20,701 nt of DNA, taken from assembly GCA_964426415.1 (NCBI GenBank), contig CAYRQM010000035.1, positions 1-20,701 of the forward strand. Reading direction: 5' to 3'. Every line of letters begins with the position of its first letter. Positions within the stretch are counted from its first letter, which is position 1. Under the pieces are notes generated by a model. The model was given only the letters and a program-made list of their open reading frames with translations. It was not told the origin of the DNA and did not search any database. The position numbers and the translations under genes are program-made. The stretch is from UBA3792 sp964426415 (GTDB lineage Bacteria; Bacillota; Clostridia; Christensenellales; CAG-138). Positions 14,474 to 20,649 of this stretch are shown piece after piece.

Positions 14474-15916
14474 ATGGAACGACCGCGCAAAAGAAAACGG
14501 GTTGTCATCCTGCTGCTGAGCTTGGCGGCGGTGCTGACGGCGCTGCTTGTTGTGCTTGGCGTATACCTCTATCGGGTGCTCAAGCGCCCCGCGTCGTTCT
14601 TTGATACGGCTTCCCTGCAAACGCCCGCTGTCACGGCGTTCCCACTGCCGTCGTCCGCGCTTGTTTTGCCGACGCTTGACGCGACCCAAGCGCCGACCGC
14701 CGCCCCCACAACGCCTTCCCCCATCTTGCAGCGCAACGTGGTGAACATCGCGCTGATTGGCATCGACGCCTACGAGGACGGCGCCACCTCCAGCGGCACC
14801 ATGCCGCACGCGGACGTGTGCATGATCATCGCCATCGATTTTGACGCCAACACCGTCGATCTCATCTCGCTCCCGCGTGATCTTTTCACCACCGTGCCGG
14901 GCTATGCGGGCTGCTACAAGCTGAACGGTGCGTTCAATGTGGGCGGCGGCTTGGACGACCCAAGCGAAGGCTTTTTGACCGTCTGCCGCACCGCCGAACT
15001 GTGGTTGGGCGGCGTGTCCGTCCCCTACTATTACGGGGTGGATTTTGCGGCGGTGGTCAAGATTGTCGATGCCATCGGCGGCGTGGATTACACGCTCGAC
15101 GTGTCCTTCCATTCCCATACGGGCGTGCCGCTGCGGCGCGGCGCTTCCGTGCATCTGGACGGCACGGACGTGCTGACGTATCTGCGCCTGCGCACAACCA
15201 TCGACGGCAAGGACAGCAACCGCACGGCGCGTCAGCGCAAAATGCTCGTCACCATCTTTTCCCAGCTCAAGGAACACGGCGAATTGTCTATGCTGCCCGA
15301 CCTCATCGGCGCCGTGGATTCGGGCGTCTACACCAACACCGACCTTTCGCAAACCGTTTCCTTGGTGCATTATGCGGCAACGCTTGGCGAGGACACCATC
15401 TGCACGCGTGCCATGTTCGGCGAAATCCACGGGTTTTACGATTGGGCGTTCTGCTTTGTAGACGAGGCGAACCGCCATGCGCTTTTGGAGGAGGTTTACG
15501 GCATCGACGCCGCGCCGTTGGGCTTTTGCACCGTCCCCTACGAACGCTGGCTGCATCGAAACGGCTTCGCGGCGCTCAAAACCGCCGCCACGTCCAAGGC
15601 ACTGTTGGAAACCGTCCACGAAAAGCTGCAGGCAACGGAGGCGACCGACGCGCAGCAAGCGGCATATGCCACGTTCTATACGGCGTATGCGGCGCATCTG
15701 ACGGCGCTTTCCGACGCCGACGCAGCCTATCGAAGCGGCGCGGACAACGCGCAAAAGGACGCGTGTCTTACCGTCCTGCGCGAGAAACAGGCGGCGCTGC
15801 AAAAAGCAGCCGGCTCGCTTGCCGCGTTGTTTGGCAATATCCGCTTGGATTTTTCGCCCGCCAAAGCATGGGAAACCGACCCCGACCTGAACGAGGTCTA
15901 TGTGGACTTTCGGTAG
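14474..15916 (+). CDS. LytR-CpsA-Psr (LCP) family glycopolymer transferase
   Basis: A 480-residue protein with a basic N-terminus (PRKRKR), one membrane helix (about 10-32), a Thr/Pro/Ala linker and an extracytoplasmic LCP domain. Landmarks: LIGIDAYEDG, D114 in HADVCMI, LISLPRD with R135, KLNGAF, IVDAIGGVDY, and YLRLR followed by the Asp/Arg-rich DGKDSNRTARQRK (about 236-258). LCP proteins move glycopolymers from a lipid carrier onto peptidoglycan. An extra C-terminal segment (about 375-460) is Ala-rich, helical and probably coiled; it is not part of the usual domain. AAAGGAG sets the start. It is the last gene of the operon and fits the idea that the operon builds and attaches a modified surface polymer. 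Confidence 0.9.
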   Translation: MERPRKRKRVVILLLSLAAVLTALLVVLGVYLYRVLKRPASFFDTASLQTPAVTAFPLPSSALVLPTLDATQAPTAAPTTPSPILQRNVVNIALIGIDAYEDGATSSGTMPHADVCMIIAIDFDANTVDLISLPRDLFTTVPGYAGCYKLNGAFNVGGGLDDPSEGFLTVCRTAELWLGGVSVPYYYGVDFAAVVKIVDAIGGVDYTLDVSFHSHTGVPLRRGASVHLDGTDVLTYLRLRTTIDGKDSNRTARQRKMLVTIFSQLKEHGELSMLPDLIGAVDSGVYTNTDLSQTVSLVHYAATLGEDTICTRAMFGEIHGFYDWAFCFVDEANRHALLEEVYGIDAAPLGFCTVPYERWLHRNGFAALKTAATSKALLETVHEKLQATEATDAQQAAYATFYTAYAAHLTALSDADAAYRSGADNAQKDACLTVLREKQAALQKAAGSLAALFGNIRLDFSPAKAWETDPDLNEVYVDFR

Positions 15917-15935
15917 TGTGCGGCGAACCCCCGCA

Positions 15936-16033
15936 TACACGTTTTTGGGGAAATAGGTCGCAAAAGCGTACCATGTCATCCTGAGGCACGGGAATTGGGG
16001 GCATTTTGGTGTTCCTTTTCCGAAAAACGTGTA
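15936..16033. repeat. Long inverted repeat downstream of the LCP gene
   Basis: TACACGTTTTT (15936-15946) pairs perfectly with AAAAACGTGTA (16023-16033), with 76 bases between. Pairing continues imperfectly outward (gcgg..aaccc against gggtt..ccgc) and inward (GGGGAAA against TTCC), suggesting one large hairpin in RNA or DNA. This is the first half of a 340-base stretch (15917-16256) in which I see no convincing gene. Confidence 0.6.
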
Positions 16034-16043
16034 CACGGGTTGC

Positions 16044-16126
16044 CCGCAAAAGGTTGGTAGCGCCGCGTAGGCGTCGTGAGGGCGCTTGCAACCGAACAGC
16101 TGTAGCGAGCGCGTGACCTTTTGCGG
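16044..16126. repeat. Nested inverted repeats in the same non-coding stretch
   Basis: CCGCAAAAGGT (16044-16054) pairs perfectly with ACCTTTTGCGG (16116-16126). Inside it GGTTGGTAGCGCC (16052-16064) pairs with GGCGCTTGCAACC (16081-16093) except for a 2x2 internal loop. The two stems share AGGT, so they could be alternative folds. A further small hairpin, AAATCCC-GCAA-GGGATTT (16231-16248), lies just before the terminator. The set looks like a dispersed intergenic element or a structured RNA. Confidence 0.6.
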
Positions 16127-16256
16127 AGAGGAGCCATGACGGAGCGGATGAGCAATGGCGGATGAGGCAAAGCCGAAGGAGCCGTTGCGAACCAAGCGGA
16201 GTACATGGCGACGAGCGCAGCAAATTTTACAAATCCCGCAAGGGATTTATTTCACC

Positions 16257-16284
16257 AAAAAACCACCCCGCGGGGTGGTTTTTT
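16257..16284. terminator. Bidirectional terminator between convergent units
   Basis: A perfect 28-base palindrome: AAAAAACCACCCCG joined to CGGGGTGGTTTTTT. Both strands give a GC-rich stem followed by six T. It ends the nine-gene operon on the plus strand and, 12 bases past its stop, the peptidase gene on the minus strand. Confidence 0.93.
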
Positions 16285-16296
16285 GCGTTGTCGTTC

Positions 16297-18177
16297 TTAT
16301 TTTGCGGCGGTCAGCTTGGTTTCCAAGCCCACGGTGTACCGCAGAATCAAGGTGGCGTCGGCGGCGGTCACATTGTCGTCCGCGCCCGCAACATTGGCAC
16401 GGAGCAGCCCTTCGGCGGACAGCGTGCCCAACCCGACGATGTAGCGCAGGATGGCGGCAGCGTCGGCGCTGGTGACGACTTCGTCACAGTTGGCGTCGCC
16501 ATAGAACCCCACATATTCCCAGATGGCGTAATAGGTGGCGCTTTGCGACGGGCGGATGGATGTGCCATATTGGGTGGCAGAGGCGGAAATGCCCCAGCCC
16601 AAGAACCGATAGCCGCCGCGCTGCGGTGCCGCAGGCGTAAAGGATATGCCCGCAAAGGACAGAATCTGTGCCGCGCCGCTGTTTGTGCCGCCGTTGGCGC
16701 TGAGCGTGGTCATGTAATACGTCGCGGTGTTCGTGGTCTTGTGCCCCACGGCGTCCAGCGCGGTGAGATAGTACGTTCCCGCAGCCGATACGGCAAATGC
16801 GTGTTCGCCGTCCGTGTCACTGTAAAACGTGTTGTTCGTTGCCGTGGCGCTCGTGCCGAAGTAGAAGCCCGACAGATCGCCGTCCGCATCGGTGGCGGTG
16901 ACGGTCAGCGTTTGCGCTGCGGCAAGCGCTTCGGTGGATACAACCGACGCAATCACGGGCGCGCTTCCCGTCATGAACAGCGTATAGGTGGACTTGGGCG
17001 TCTGCACCTTGTCCACATTGCCGTGTCCGGGGTACACGTCCTCATCGGAGACAAAGATGGGGAACGCGGCGTAGTTTGCAACCGCCTGCGATTGCGAATA
17101 GCTGCTGTATGCCGGGTCCCAGTTGCAGCCGGACGCCGATTTCATATACGCGGCGGCGACGGCGACGGTGGCGCCCGCCTTCATCTTTGTCCAGAAATAC
17201 TTTTCGTATTTGTAGTCGCCCGTAAACGAAACGGACTGCGAATAGCCGAACACGACTTCGACGCCCTTTGCGCGCATCGGCGCTTCCATGCCGTCGGTCG
17301 CCATGCCGAGGCAGATTGCCATCCAAAGGATGCCGGACGGGGAGCTGGCGGTCATGTGGTTGGAAATGGCGGTACCGTCGACGCAGTAATACTTCATGGA
17401 GCCGTTGTCGCCCGCATAGTAGGCGTGATAGTAGGTGCCGTAGGTGCCCGTCACCGCCGTTTGGTCGGCGGTGGTCAGACCCGTGCCGCTTTGCAGGCAC
17501 AGATAGGACGTGTTTGCCTGCGAGGTGTAGTCGTCGCCGCTGGCATAGTCGGTGTCGCCGTGGCTGTCAAACAGCACCACGCCGCTGGTTTCCATCGCAT
17601 CGGCAATGGCGTCGATGGTGGCGGCGGTGGTTTTGTACAGCGTATACGTTCCGCCCAGCGCGGTGGCGATGGAGGACGCCTCGGTCTGATATTGGGTGGT
17701 GAACGAAGAATCCCACCCGTAGTACGGCCCAATCAGCGCCACGCCGGTGGACGCAGGGGTGCCGCCCTTGCTTGCGTAAGAAATGGTGATCGGCGCTTCG
17801 TCTTCGGGCACGACCGCATTGGCGTCGACGGTGTTGGCGCGAATCTTTTCACGCAGACGCGGCGAATACCCGCAGGCGGCGCCGTCGGTGGTCTCCCAGA
17901 AGAACATATCGCCATGCCACGTCAGCGTATCCGCCTTGGTGGACGCGTCGGCTTCCACCAGCGCGTAGATGGTTTGCGTCGTTTGCGATTGGGTGGCGCG
18001 CTTTTGCAGCTGCGTCGTTTCCAACGCTTCGATCTCGTCCCAAATGGCGATGGCTTCGGGGAACTGCGCCTCGTAGGACAGCGGCTTGGCGTCGGATGCG
18101 TCGGGCTGTGCGATGGTGCAGGGCACCAATGCCAACAGCAGCACAAGGGACAACAGCAGGGAAAGGAATTTCTTCAT
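16297..18177 (-). CDS. Secreted caspase-fold (C25-like) cysteine peptidase with dockerin-like tail
   Basis: A 626-residue secreted protein. It begins with a signal peptide (MKKFLSLLLSLVLLLALVPC). The central domain (about 145-385) carries the clan CD pattern: hydrophobic strand then His-Gly (VVLFDSHGD, H206-G207) and hydrophobic strand then Cys (ILWMAICLG, C289), as in gingipain/C25 and clostripain-type enzymes. Next come an Ig-like region (about 405-490), an InlB/Flg_new-type repeat (about 495-556, with YRFLGWG and YYAIWEY) and a duplicated dockerin-like module (558-620; ILRYIVGL and ILRYTVGL). The first calcium loop is good (D561, N563, D565, D572); the second is degenerate. I start at 18177, where GGAGG precedes the ATG, rather than at the longer open frame. 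Cohesin binding or surface attachment is inference. Transcription starts from the promoter at 18234-18262. Confidence 0.83.
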   Translation of the reverse strand: MKKFLSLLLSLVLLLALVPCTIAQPDASDAKPLSYEAQFPEAIAIWDEIEALETTQLQKRATQSQTTQTIYALVEADASTKADTLTWHGDMFFWETTDGAACGYSPRLREKIRANTVDANAVVPEDEAPITISYASKGGTPASTGVALIGPYYGWDSSFTTQYQTEASSIATALGGTYTLYKTTAATIDAIADAMETSGVVLFDSHGDTDYASGDDYTSQANTSYLCLQSGTGLTTADQTAVTGTYGTYYHAYYAGDNGSMKYYCVDGTAISNHMTASSPSGILWMAICLGMATDGMEAPMRAKGVEVVFGYSQSVSFTGDYKYEKYFWTKMKAGATVAVAAAYMKSASGCNWDPAYSSYSQSQAVANYAAFPIFVSDEDVYPGHGNVDKVQTPKSTYTLFMTGSAPVIASVVSTEALAAAQTLTVTATDADGDLSGFYFGTSATATNNTFYSDTDGEHAFAVSAAGTYYLTALDAVGHKTTNTATYYMTTLSANGGTNSGAAQILSFAGISFTPAAPQRGGYRFLGWGISASATQYGTSIRPSQSATYYAIWEYVGFYGDANCDEVVTSADAAAILRYIVGLGTLSAEGLLRANVAGADDNVTAADATLILRYTVGLETKLTAAK

Positions 18178-18194
18178 ATAGCCTCCAACTAAAA

Positions 18195-18219
18195 GGCGCG
18201 CAGGAAACCCTTGCGCGCC
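18195..18219 (-). promoter_or_regulatory. Terminator-like hairpin in the peptidase 5' leader (possible attenuator)
   Basis: Read on the minus strand, GGCGCGCA and TGCGCGCC (8-bp arms, 9-base loop) are followed directly by TTTT and then by the GGAGG ribosome site. The hairpin lies between promoter and start codon. It could terminate transcription early or block ribosome access. Confidence 0.6.
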
Positions 18220-18233
18220 CTGTGTTGCTATGT

Positions 18234-18262
18234 AGTTTACCATACTGCGTATCGAATTTCAA
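18234..18262 (-). promoter_or_regulatory. Promoter of the C25-like peptidase gene
   Basis: On the minus strand TTGAAA (18262-18257), a 17-base spacer and TAAACT (18239-18234), with TGG just before the -10 making it extended. It lies in the 59-base gap after the stop of the next upstream minus-strand gene, so the two genes need not share a transcript. Confidence 0.6.
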
Positions 18263-18300
18263 CCGAAACTGCGGCACAATGCGACAACGGAATGACCGCT

Positions 18301-18945
18301 TTAGTACAATAGCTGCCCGACGTCGCTGACGACGAACCAGCTGCCGTCAATTTGGATGAGAAACAGCACGATGGGACGTGTGACCGCCTCGCCGTCGAGG
18401 GTGTAGTTGAGGGTGACATTGACGCGCATGACGGCGCCCAGCACCGCGCCCGCAGGCGCATAGGTGGCGACGTAGTTTTGTTTGGCGGCAGTGTCTGCGG
18501 CGTCCGCTTCCACGGGCGCTTCGGATGTATAGGACACGTTCGACCACGCCATGTCCTCCTCCAAGAGCGCACGGGTGTTTTCGGCGGCTTCCTCCAGCGT
18601 GACGCCTTCCTTTGTCCAATAATTGGGATGGCTGGCGGCGACGACCGTCGCAGCGTCGTTGGCGCAAAGGGCGTCCATCAGCTTTTTGACCTGTTCTTCG
18701 CAGGTGGCGGCGCCGTTATCAACGGGCTGATCGGGCACGACGGGTACGTCCTCGCCCGTGATGGGATTTTGTGACGAAAGCGGTGCGGGTGTGGCTTGCG
18801 CATCGGGCGCGGCGGTGACGGGTGTGCCGCCGTTGTCGGTTGTACAGCTCCCGCGGGAGAAGTACGCAACGCCCAGCACAAGCAAGGCGACCAGCAAAAG
18901 CAATGCAACCAGCATGATGATGATGTGGACAGGTTTCAGGTTCAT
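18301..18945 (-). CDS. Small membrane-anchored protein, possible NTF2-like fold
   Basis: A 214-residue protein with one N-terminal membrane helix (about 6-29), a Thr/Pro/Ala linker (about 34-75) and a C-terminal domain outside the membrane. That domain starts CEEQVKKLMDALCANDAATVVA and ends in beta strands VLFLIQIDGSWFVVSD. A helical start with a DGSWF-type closing strand resembles DUF4878/NTF2-like lipoprotein domains, but I do not recognise a specific family. I start at 18945 because AGGAGG lies 8 bases upstream, whereas the longer frame runs into the promoter. It has a near-consensus promoter at 18974-19002, divergent from spo0A. No terminator is visible after its stop. Confidence 0.75.
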   Translation of the reverse strand: MNLKPVHIIIMLVALLLLVALLVLGVAYFSRGSCTTDNGGTPVTAAPDAQATPAPLSSQNPITGEDVPVVPDQPVDNGAATCEEQVKKLMDALCANDAATVVAASHPNYWTKEGVTLEEAAENTRALLEEDMAWSNVSYTSEAPVEADAADTAAKQNYVATYAPAGAVLGAVMRVNVTLNYTLDGEAVTRPIVLFLIQIDGSWFVVSDVGQLLY

Positions 18946-18973
18946 GGAGCCACCTCCTATTGGTAGTACCCTT

Positions 18974-19002
18974 ATTATACGCAAAACGACCCGTTCTGGC
19001 AA
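18974..19002 (-). promoter_or_regulatory. Near-consensus promoter of the small anchored protein
   Basis: On the minus strand TTGCCA (19002-18997), 17-base spacer and a perfect TATAAT (18979-18974). This is one of the strongest sigma-A matches in the window. Confidence 0.8.
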
Positions 19003-19083
19003 GGGATGTTTTTCCCGTCAGGATTCCCACACGATTTCGCACCGCATCGCCAAAGTTGCACTCTAACCGTTCTCGTCATTCGA

Positions 19084-19092
19084 TGCTACAAT
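19084..19092 (+). promoter_or_regulatory. Extended -10 element upstream of spo0A
   Basis: TGCTACAAT gives an extended -10 with one mismatch, about 45 bases before the spo0A ATG. No good -35 lies at the right spacing; TTGCAC at 19056-19061 is 25 bases away and too far. No convincing 0A box (TGTCGAA) or sigma-H pattern was seen upstream. Confidence 0.4.
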
Positions 19093-19135
19093 AAGACCAT
19101 CAAGAGCGCCAAGGCGCATGAGGGAGGTCGAACAC

Positions 19136-19915
19136 ATGGCGAAGGTTCGTATTTTAATCGTTGACGACGACACACGTTTTACCGATCTGTTGAAAGGGTA
19201 CCTGCTGACGCAAGAGCGCATCGGCGAGGTCGAGGTGGCGGCGGACGGGCGCGAAGCGCTGGACAAGCTGAAAGCAAGCCCGTTCGACGTGATGACGCTG
19301 GATCTGATCATGCCCAACATGGATGGGCTGTCGGTTTTGGAGCAGCTTCCTGCCGTTTGCGGCGCACAGGCGCCTGCCGTCGTCGTGATCTCCGCGCTTC
19401 GAAACGAGACGATGGTTCGCCGCTGCTGCGCATTGGGCGCACGGTACTTTATGGTCAAGCCCATCGAGACGGAAACACTGTGCAAGCGCATCTTGAGTTT
19501 GCTGGACGCGGATCAGGTAAGAGGCGGCATGATGCAGGTTGCGCAAGCGCCGAAATCGTTTGAAGAAAAGGTGACCGCCGTCTTCCTGGTCGCGGGCATC
19601 CCCGCCCACATCAAGGGCTACCACTACCTGCGGGAAGGCATCCGCATGGTGTACAACGACCAAACCCTCATCAACCGCATCACCAAGGAGCTGTACCCCG
19701 GCATCGCCAAACGGTTCGACACCTCCGCCAGCAAGGTGGAACGCGCCATTCGTCACGCCATCGAAGTGGCATGGACACGCGGCAAGATTGAGAATCTGAA
19801 CAGCTTATTTGGGTACAATATCTACGGCAAGAACGACAAACCCACCAACGGCGAGTTCATCGCGCTGGTCGCGGACAAGCTGCTCATGGAGGAGCAGAGC
19901 AAGAAAGCGGGTTAA
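19136..19915 (+). CDS. spo0A: Stage 0 sporulation response regulator Spo0A
   Basis: The master regulator of sporulation entry, a DNA-binding response regulator activated by phosphorelay or orphan kinases. The 259-residue protein has a receiver domain with D10-D11-D12, phospho-acceptor D56 (TLDLIMPNMDG), S86 and K109. After a linker comes the Spo0A C-terminal domain, including IPAHIKGYHYLREGIRMV, TKELYPGIAKRF, the recognition helix VERAIRHAIEVAW and NSLFGYN. Length and landmark positions match B. subtilis Spo0A. I start at the ATG of MAKVRIL, 8 bases after GGAGG, not the upstream ATG at 19118 that would precede this ribosome site. The gene is alone: upstream genes run the other way, and spoIVB, its usual neighbour, is absent from the window. 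Confidence 0.97.
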   Translation: MAKVRILIVDDDTRFTDLLKGYLLTQERIGEVEVAADGREALDKLKASPFDVMTLDLIMPNMDGLSVLEQLPAVCGAQAPAVVVISALRNETMVRRCCALGARYFMVKPIETETLCKRILSLLDADQVRGGMMQVAQAPKSFEEKVTAVFLVAGIPAHIKGYHYLREGIRMVYNDQTLINRITKELYPGIAKRFDTSASKVERAIRHAIEVAWTRGKIENLNSLFGYNIYGKNDKPTNGEFIALVADKLLMEEQSKKAG

Positions 19916-20017
19916 TTCCGCATAAACCAATCGCAACGGCGCATGCCGTTTGCATAAAGCTTGCAGGAGAAGCCCCGTCTCCTTGCAGGAATGCCCCAAC
20001 CTCATAATCCGCCACTC

Positions 20018-20049
20018 GCCGTCATCGAATCTCTACGATGGCGGCGTTT
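20018..20049 (+). terminator. Probable terminator after spo0A
   Basis: GCCGTCATCG (20018-20027) pairs with CGATGGCGGC (20036-20045) with one G-T pair, followed by GTTT. The T run is short, so termination may be weak. Two smaller hairpins lie upstream: AACGGC-GCAT-GCCGTT (19935-19950) and AGGAGA/TCTCCT (19965-19983), the latter flanked by direct repeats CTTGCAGGA. The region 19916-20297 holds no gene. Confidence 0.5.
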
Positions 20050-20054
20050 GGCAT

Positions 20055-20155
20055 ATATCCACCGTCAAATAACACAAAAATGACGCAATTATTCGGGATT
20101 TCGGTGGATAATACTGTGGATAAGGTGGATAAATCCACATATTAGCGGTGGACAA
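20055..20155. repeat. Cluster of six DnaA-box-like motifs
   Basis: Motifs close to TTATCCACA: 20055-20063 (plus, two mismatches), 20103-20111 (minus, one), 20115-20123 (minus, perfect), 20124-20132 (minus, one), 20131-20139 (plus, two), 20147-20155 (minus, two). TATCCACCG (20056-20064) and CGGTGGATA (20102-20110) also form a perfect 9-bp inverted repeat. By hand count the stretch 20051-20280 is about 37 percent GC, far below the genes to its left. Confidence 0.6.
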
Positions 20156-20169
20156 GTTTTTTGAATCGT

Positions 20170-20191
20170 TTTTGCAAGACAACTTGCAAAA
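20170..20191. repeat. Perfect 9-bp inverted repeat, possible operator
   Basis: TTTTGCAAG (20170-20178) and CTTGCAAAA (20183-20191) flank a 4-base centre. There is no T run after it, so it is not a typical terminator. TGCA-containing words recur downstream (ATGCAAAATTGCG, ATGCACCTTGCACATG) up to the promoter at 20242, so a regulator site is possible. Confidence 0.4.
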
Positions 20192-20241
20192 TGCAGGACT
20201 CGAACAAGTGTTCATGCAAAATTGCGTAAAAAATATGCACC

Positions 20242-20270
20242 TTGCACATGGTTGACAGCTGTGATATAAT
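20242..20270 (+). promoter_or_regulatory. Extended -10 promoter of the His/Cys-rich membrane protein
   Basis: TGATATAAT (20262-20270) is a perfect extended -10. TTGCAC at 20242-20247 is a weak -35 at 17 bases. The spacer holds the palindrome ACAGCTGT (20255-20262), a possible operator. Transcription from about 20277 would give a 20-base leader before the GTG start. Confidence 0.65.
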
Positions 20271-20297
20271 CAAAAAATAATAATGGGAGGATAGGCT

Positions 20298-20600
20298 GTG
20301 GCTTCGGACAAGGGCAAGAGAATTAGAATTATCGCATTGCTGATGGCGGTTGTACTATTGCTGATTTTATTGCTGTCGGTAGTTCCGCCGCTGGCTCACG
20401 ATGTAGCACATTGTCATCATGCTGGCTGCTGCATCTGCGCTGTGGTGAGAACGGCTCAAAGATTTTTCGAGCTGCCTGCCATTTGCGTGCTCCTTACATT
20501 ATTTTTAGCATGGGGCGTGTTTGTTAAAATTAACCCCTCAAACAACAACCCCTCGTTTTTTAGAACGCCGATACTATCCAAAACAAGAATGAATGATTAG
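20298..20600 (+). CDS. Small His/Cys-rich membrane protein
   Basis: A 100-residue protein with two hydrophobic segments (about 10-32 and 59-76). Between them lies a dense metal-ligand cluster: H34, H38, C39, H40, H41, C44, C45, C47 (HDVAHCHHAGCCICA). Small Bacillota proteins with a similar HDC...CxxC cluster after one hydrophobic segment occur, from memory, next to zinc uptake genes; metal binding or sensing is thus plausible but inferred. It starts with GTG, supported by GGGAGG 7 bases upstream; no ATG start is available at the right place. Codon use (AGA, ATT, TTA) is more AT-rich than in the genes to the left. It is followed 49 bases later by a secreted-protein gene. Confidence 0.72.
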   Translation: MASDKGKRIRIIALLMAVVLLLILLLSVVPPLAHDVAHCHHAGCCICAVVRTAQRFFELPAICVLLTLFLAWGVFVKINPSNNNPSFFRTPILSKTRMND

Positions 20601-20610
20601 CGGTGATCCT

Positions 20611-20638
20611 TTGACAAGCGGAGAAACAAAATTATAAT
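20611..20638 (+). promoter_or_regulatory. Consensus promoter immediately before the last gene
   Basis: TTGACA (20611-20616) and TATAAT (20633-20638) are both perfect, with a 16-base spacer. The predicted start, near 20645, would fall just beyond the GGAGG ribosome site and about 5 bases before the ATG. Confidence 0.55.
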
Positions 20639-20649
20639 CGGAGGATCTT

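Noticed and set aside
14444..16195. 583-codon open frame on the minus strand over the LCP gene
   Set aside because: Opposite a clear LCP protein; composition is low-complexity Arg/Gly/Gln and no ribosome site is evident. The part in 15917-16195 is better explained as non-coding repeats.
16155..16475. Short plus-strand frames (also from 16205) in the gap after the LCP gene
   Set aside because: They read through the perfect terminator palindrome and into the peptidase gene's opposite strand. They may be annotated as hypothetical proteins elsewhere, but look like a translated repeat.
16162..18192. 676-codon open frame on the plus strand over the peptidase
   Set aside because: It mirrors the peptidase gene, is Arg/Gly-rich without recognisable domains, and runs through the bidirectional terminator.
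20055..20155. Chromosomal origin oriC
   Set aside because: The DnaA boxes and AT-richness are suggestive, but no dnaA, dnaN or diverging gene pattern is seen; kept as a cluster only.
20252..20257. TTGACA as -35 with TATAAT at 20265
   Set aside because: The spacer is only 7 bases, too short for sigma-A; the extended -10 alone explains the promoter.
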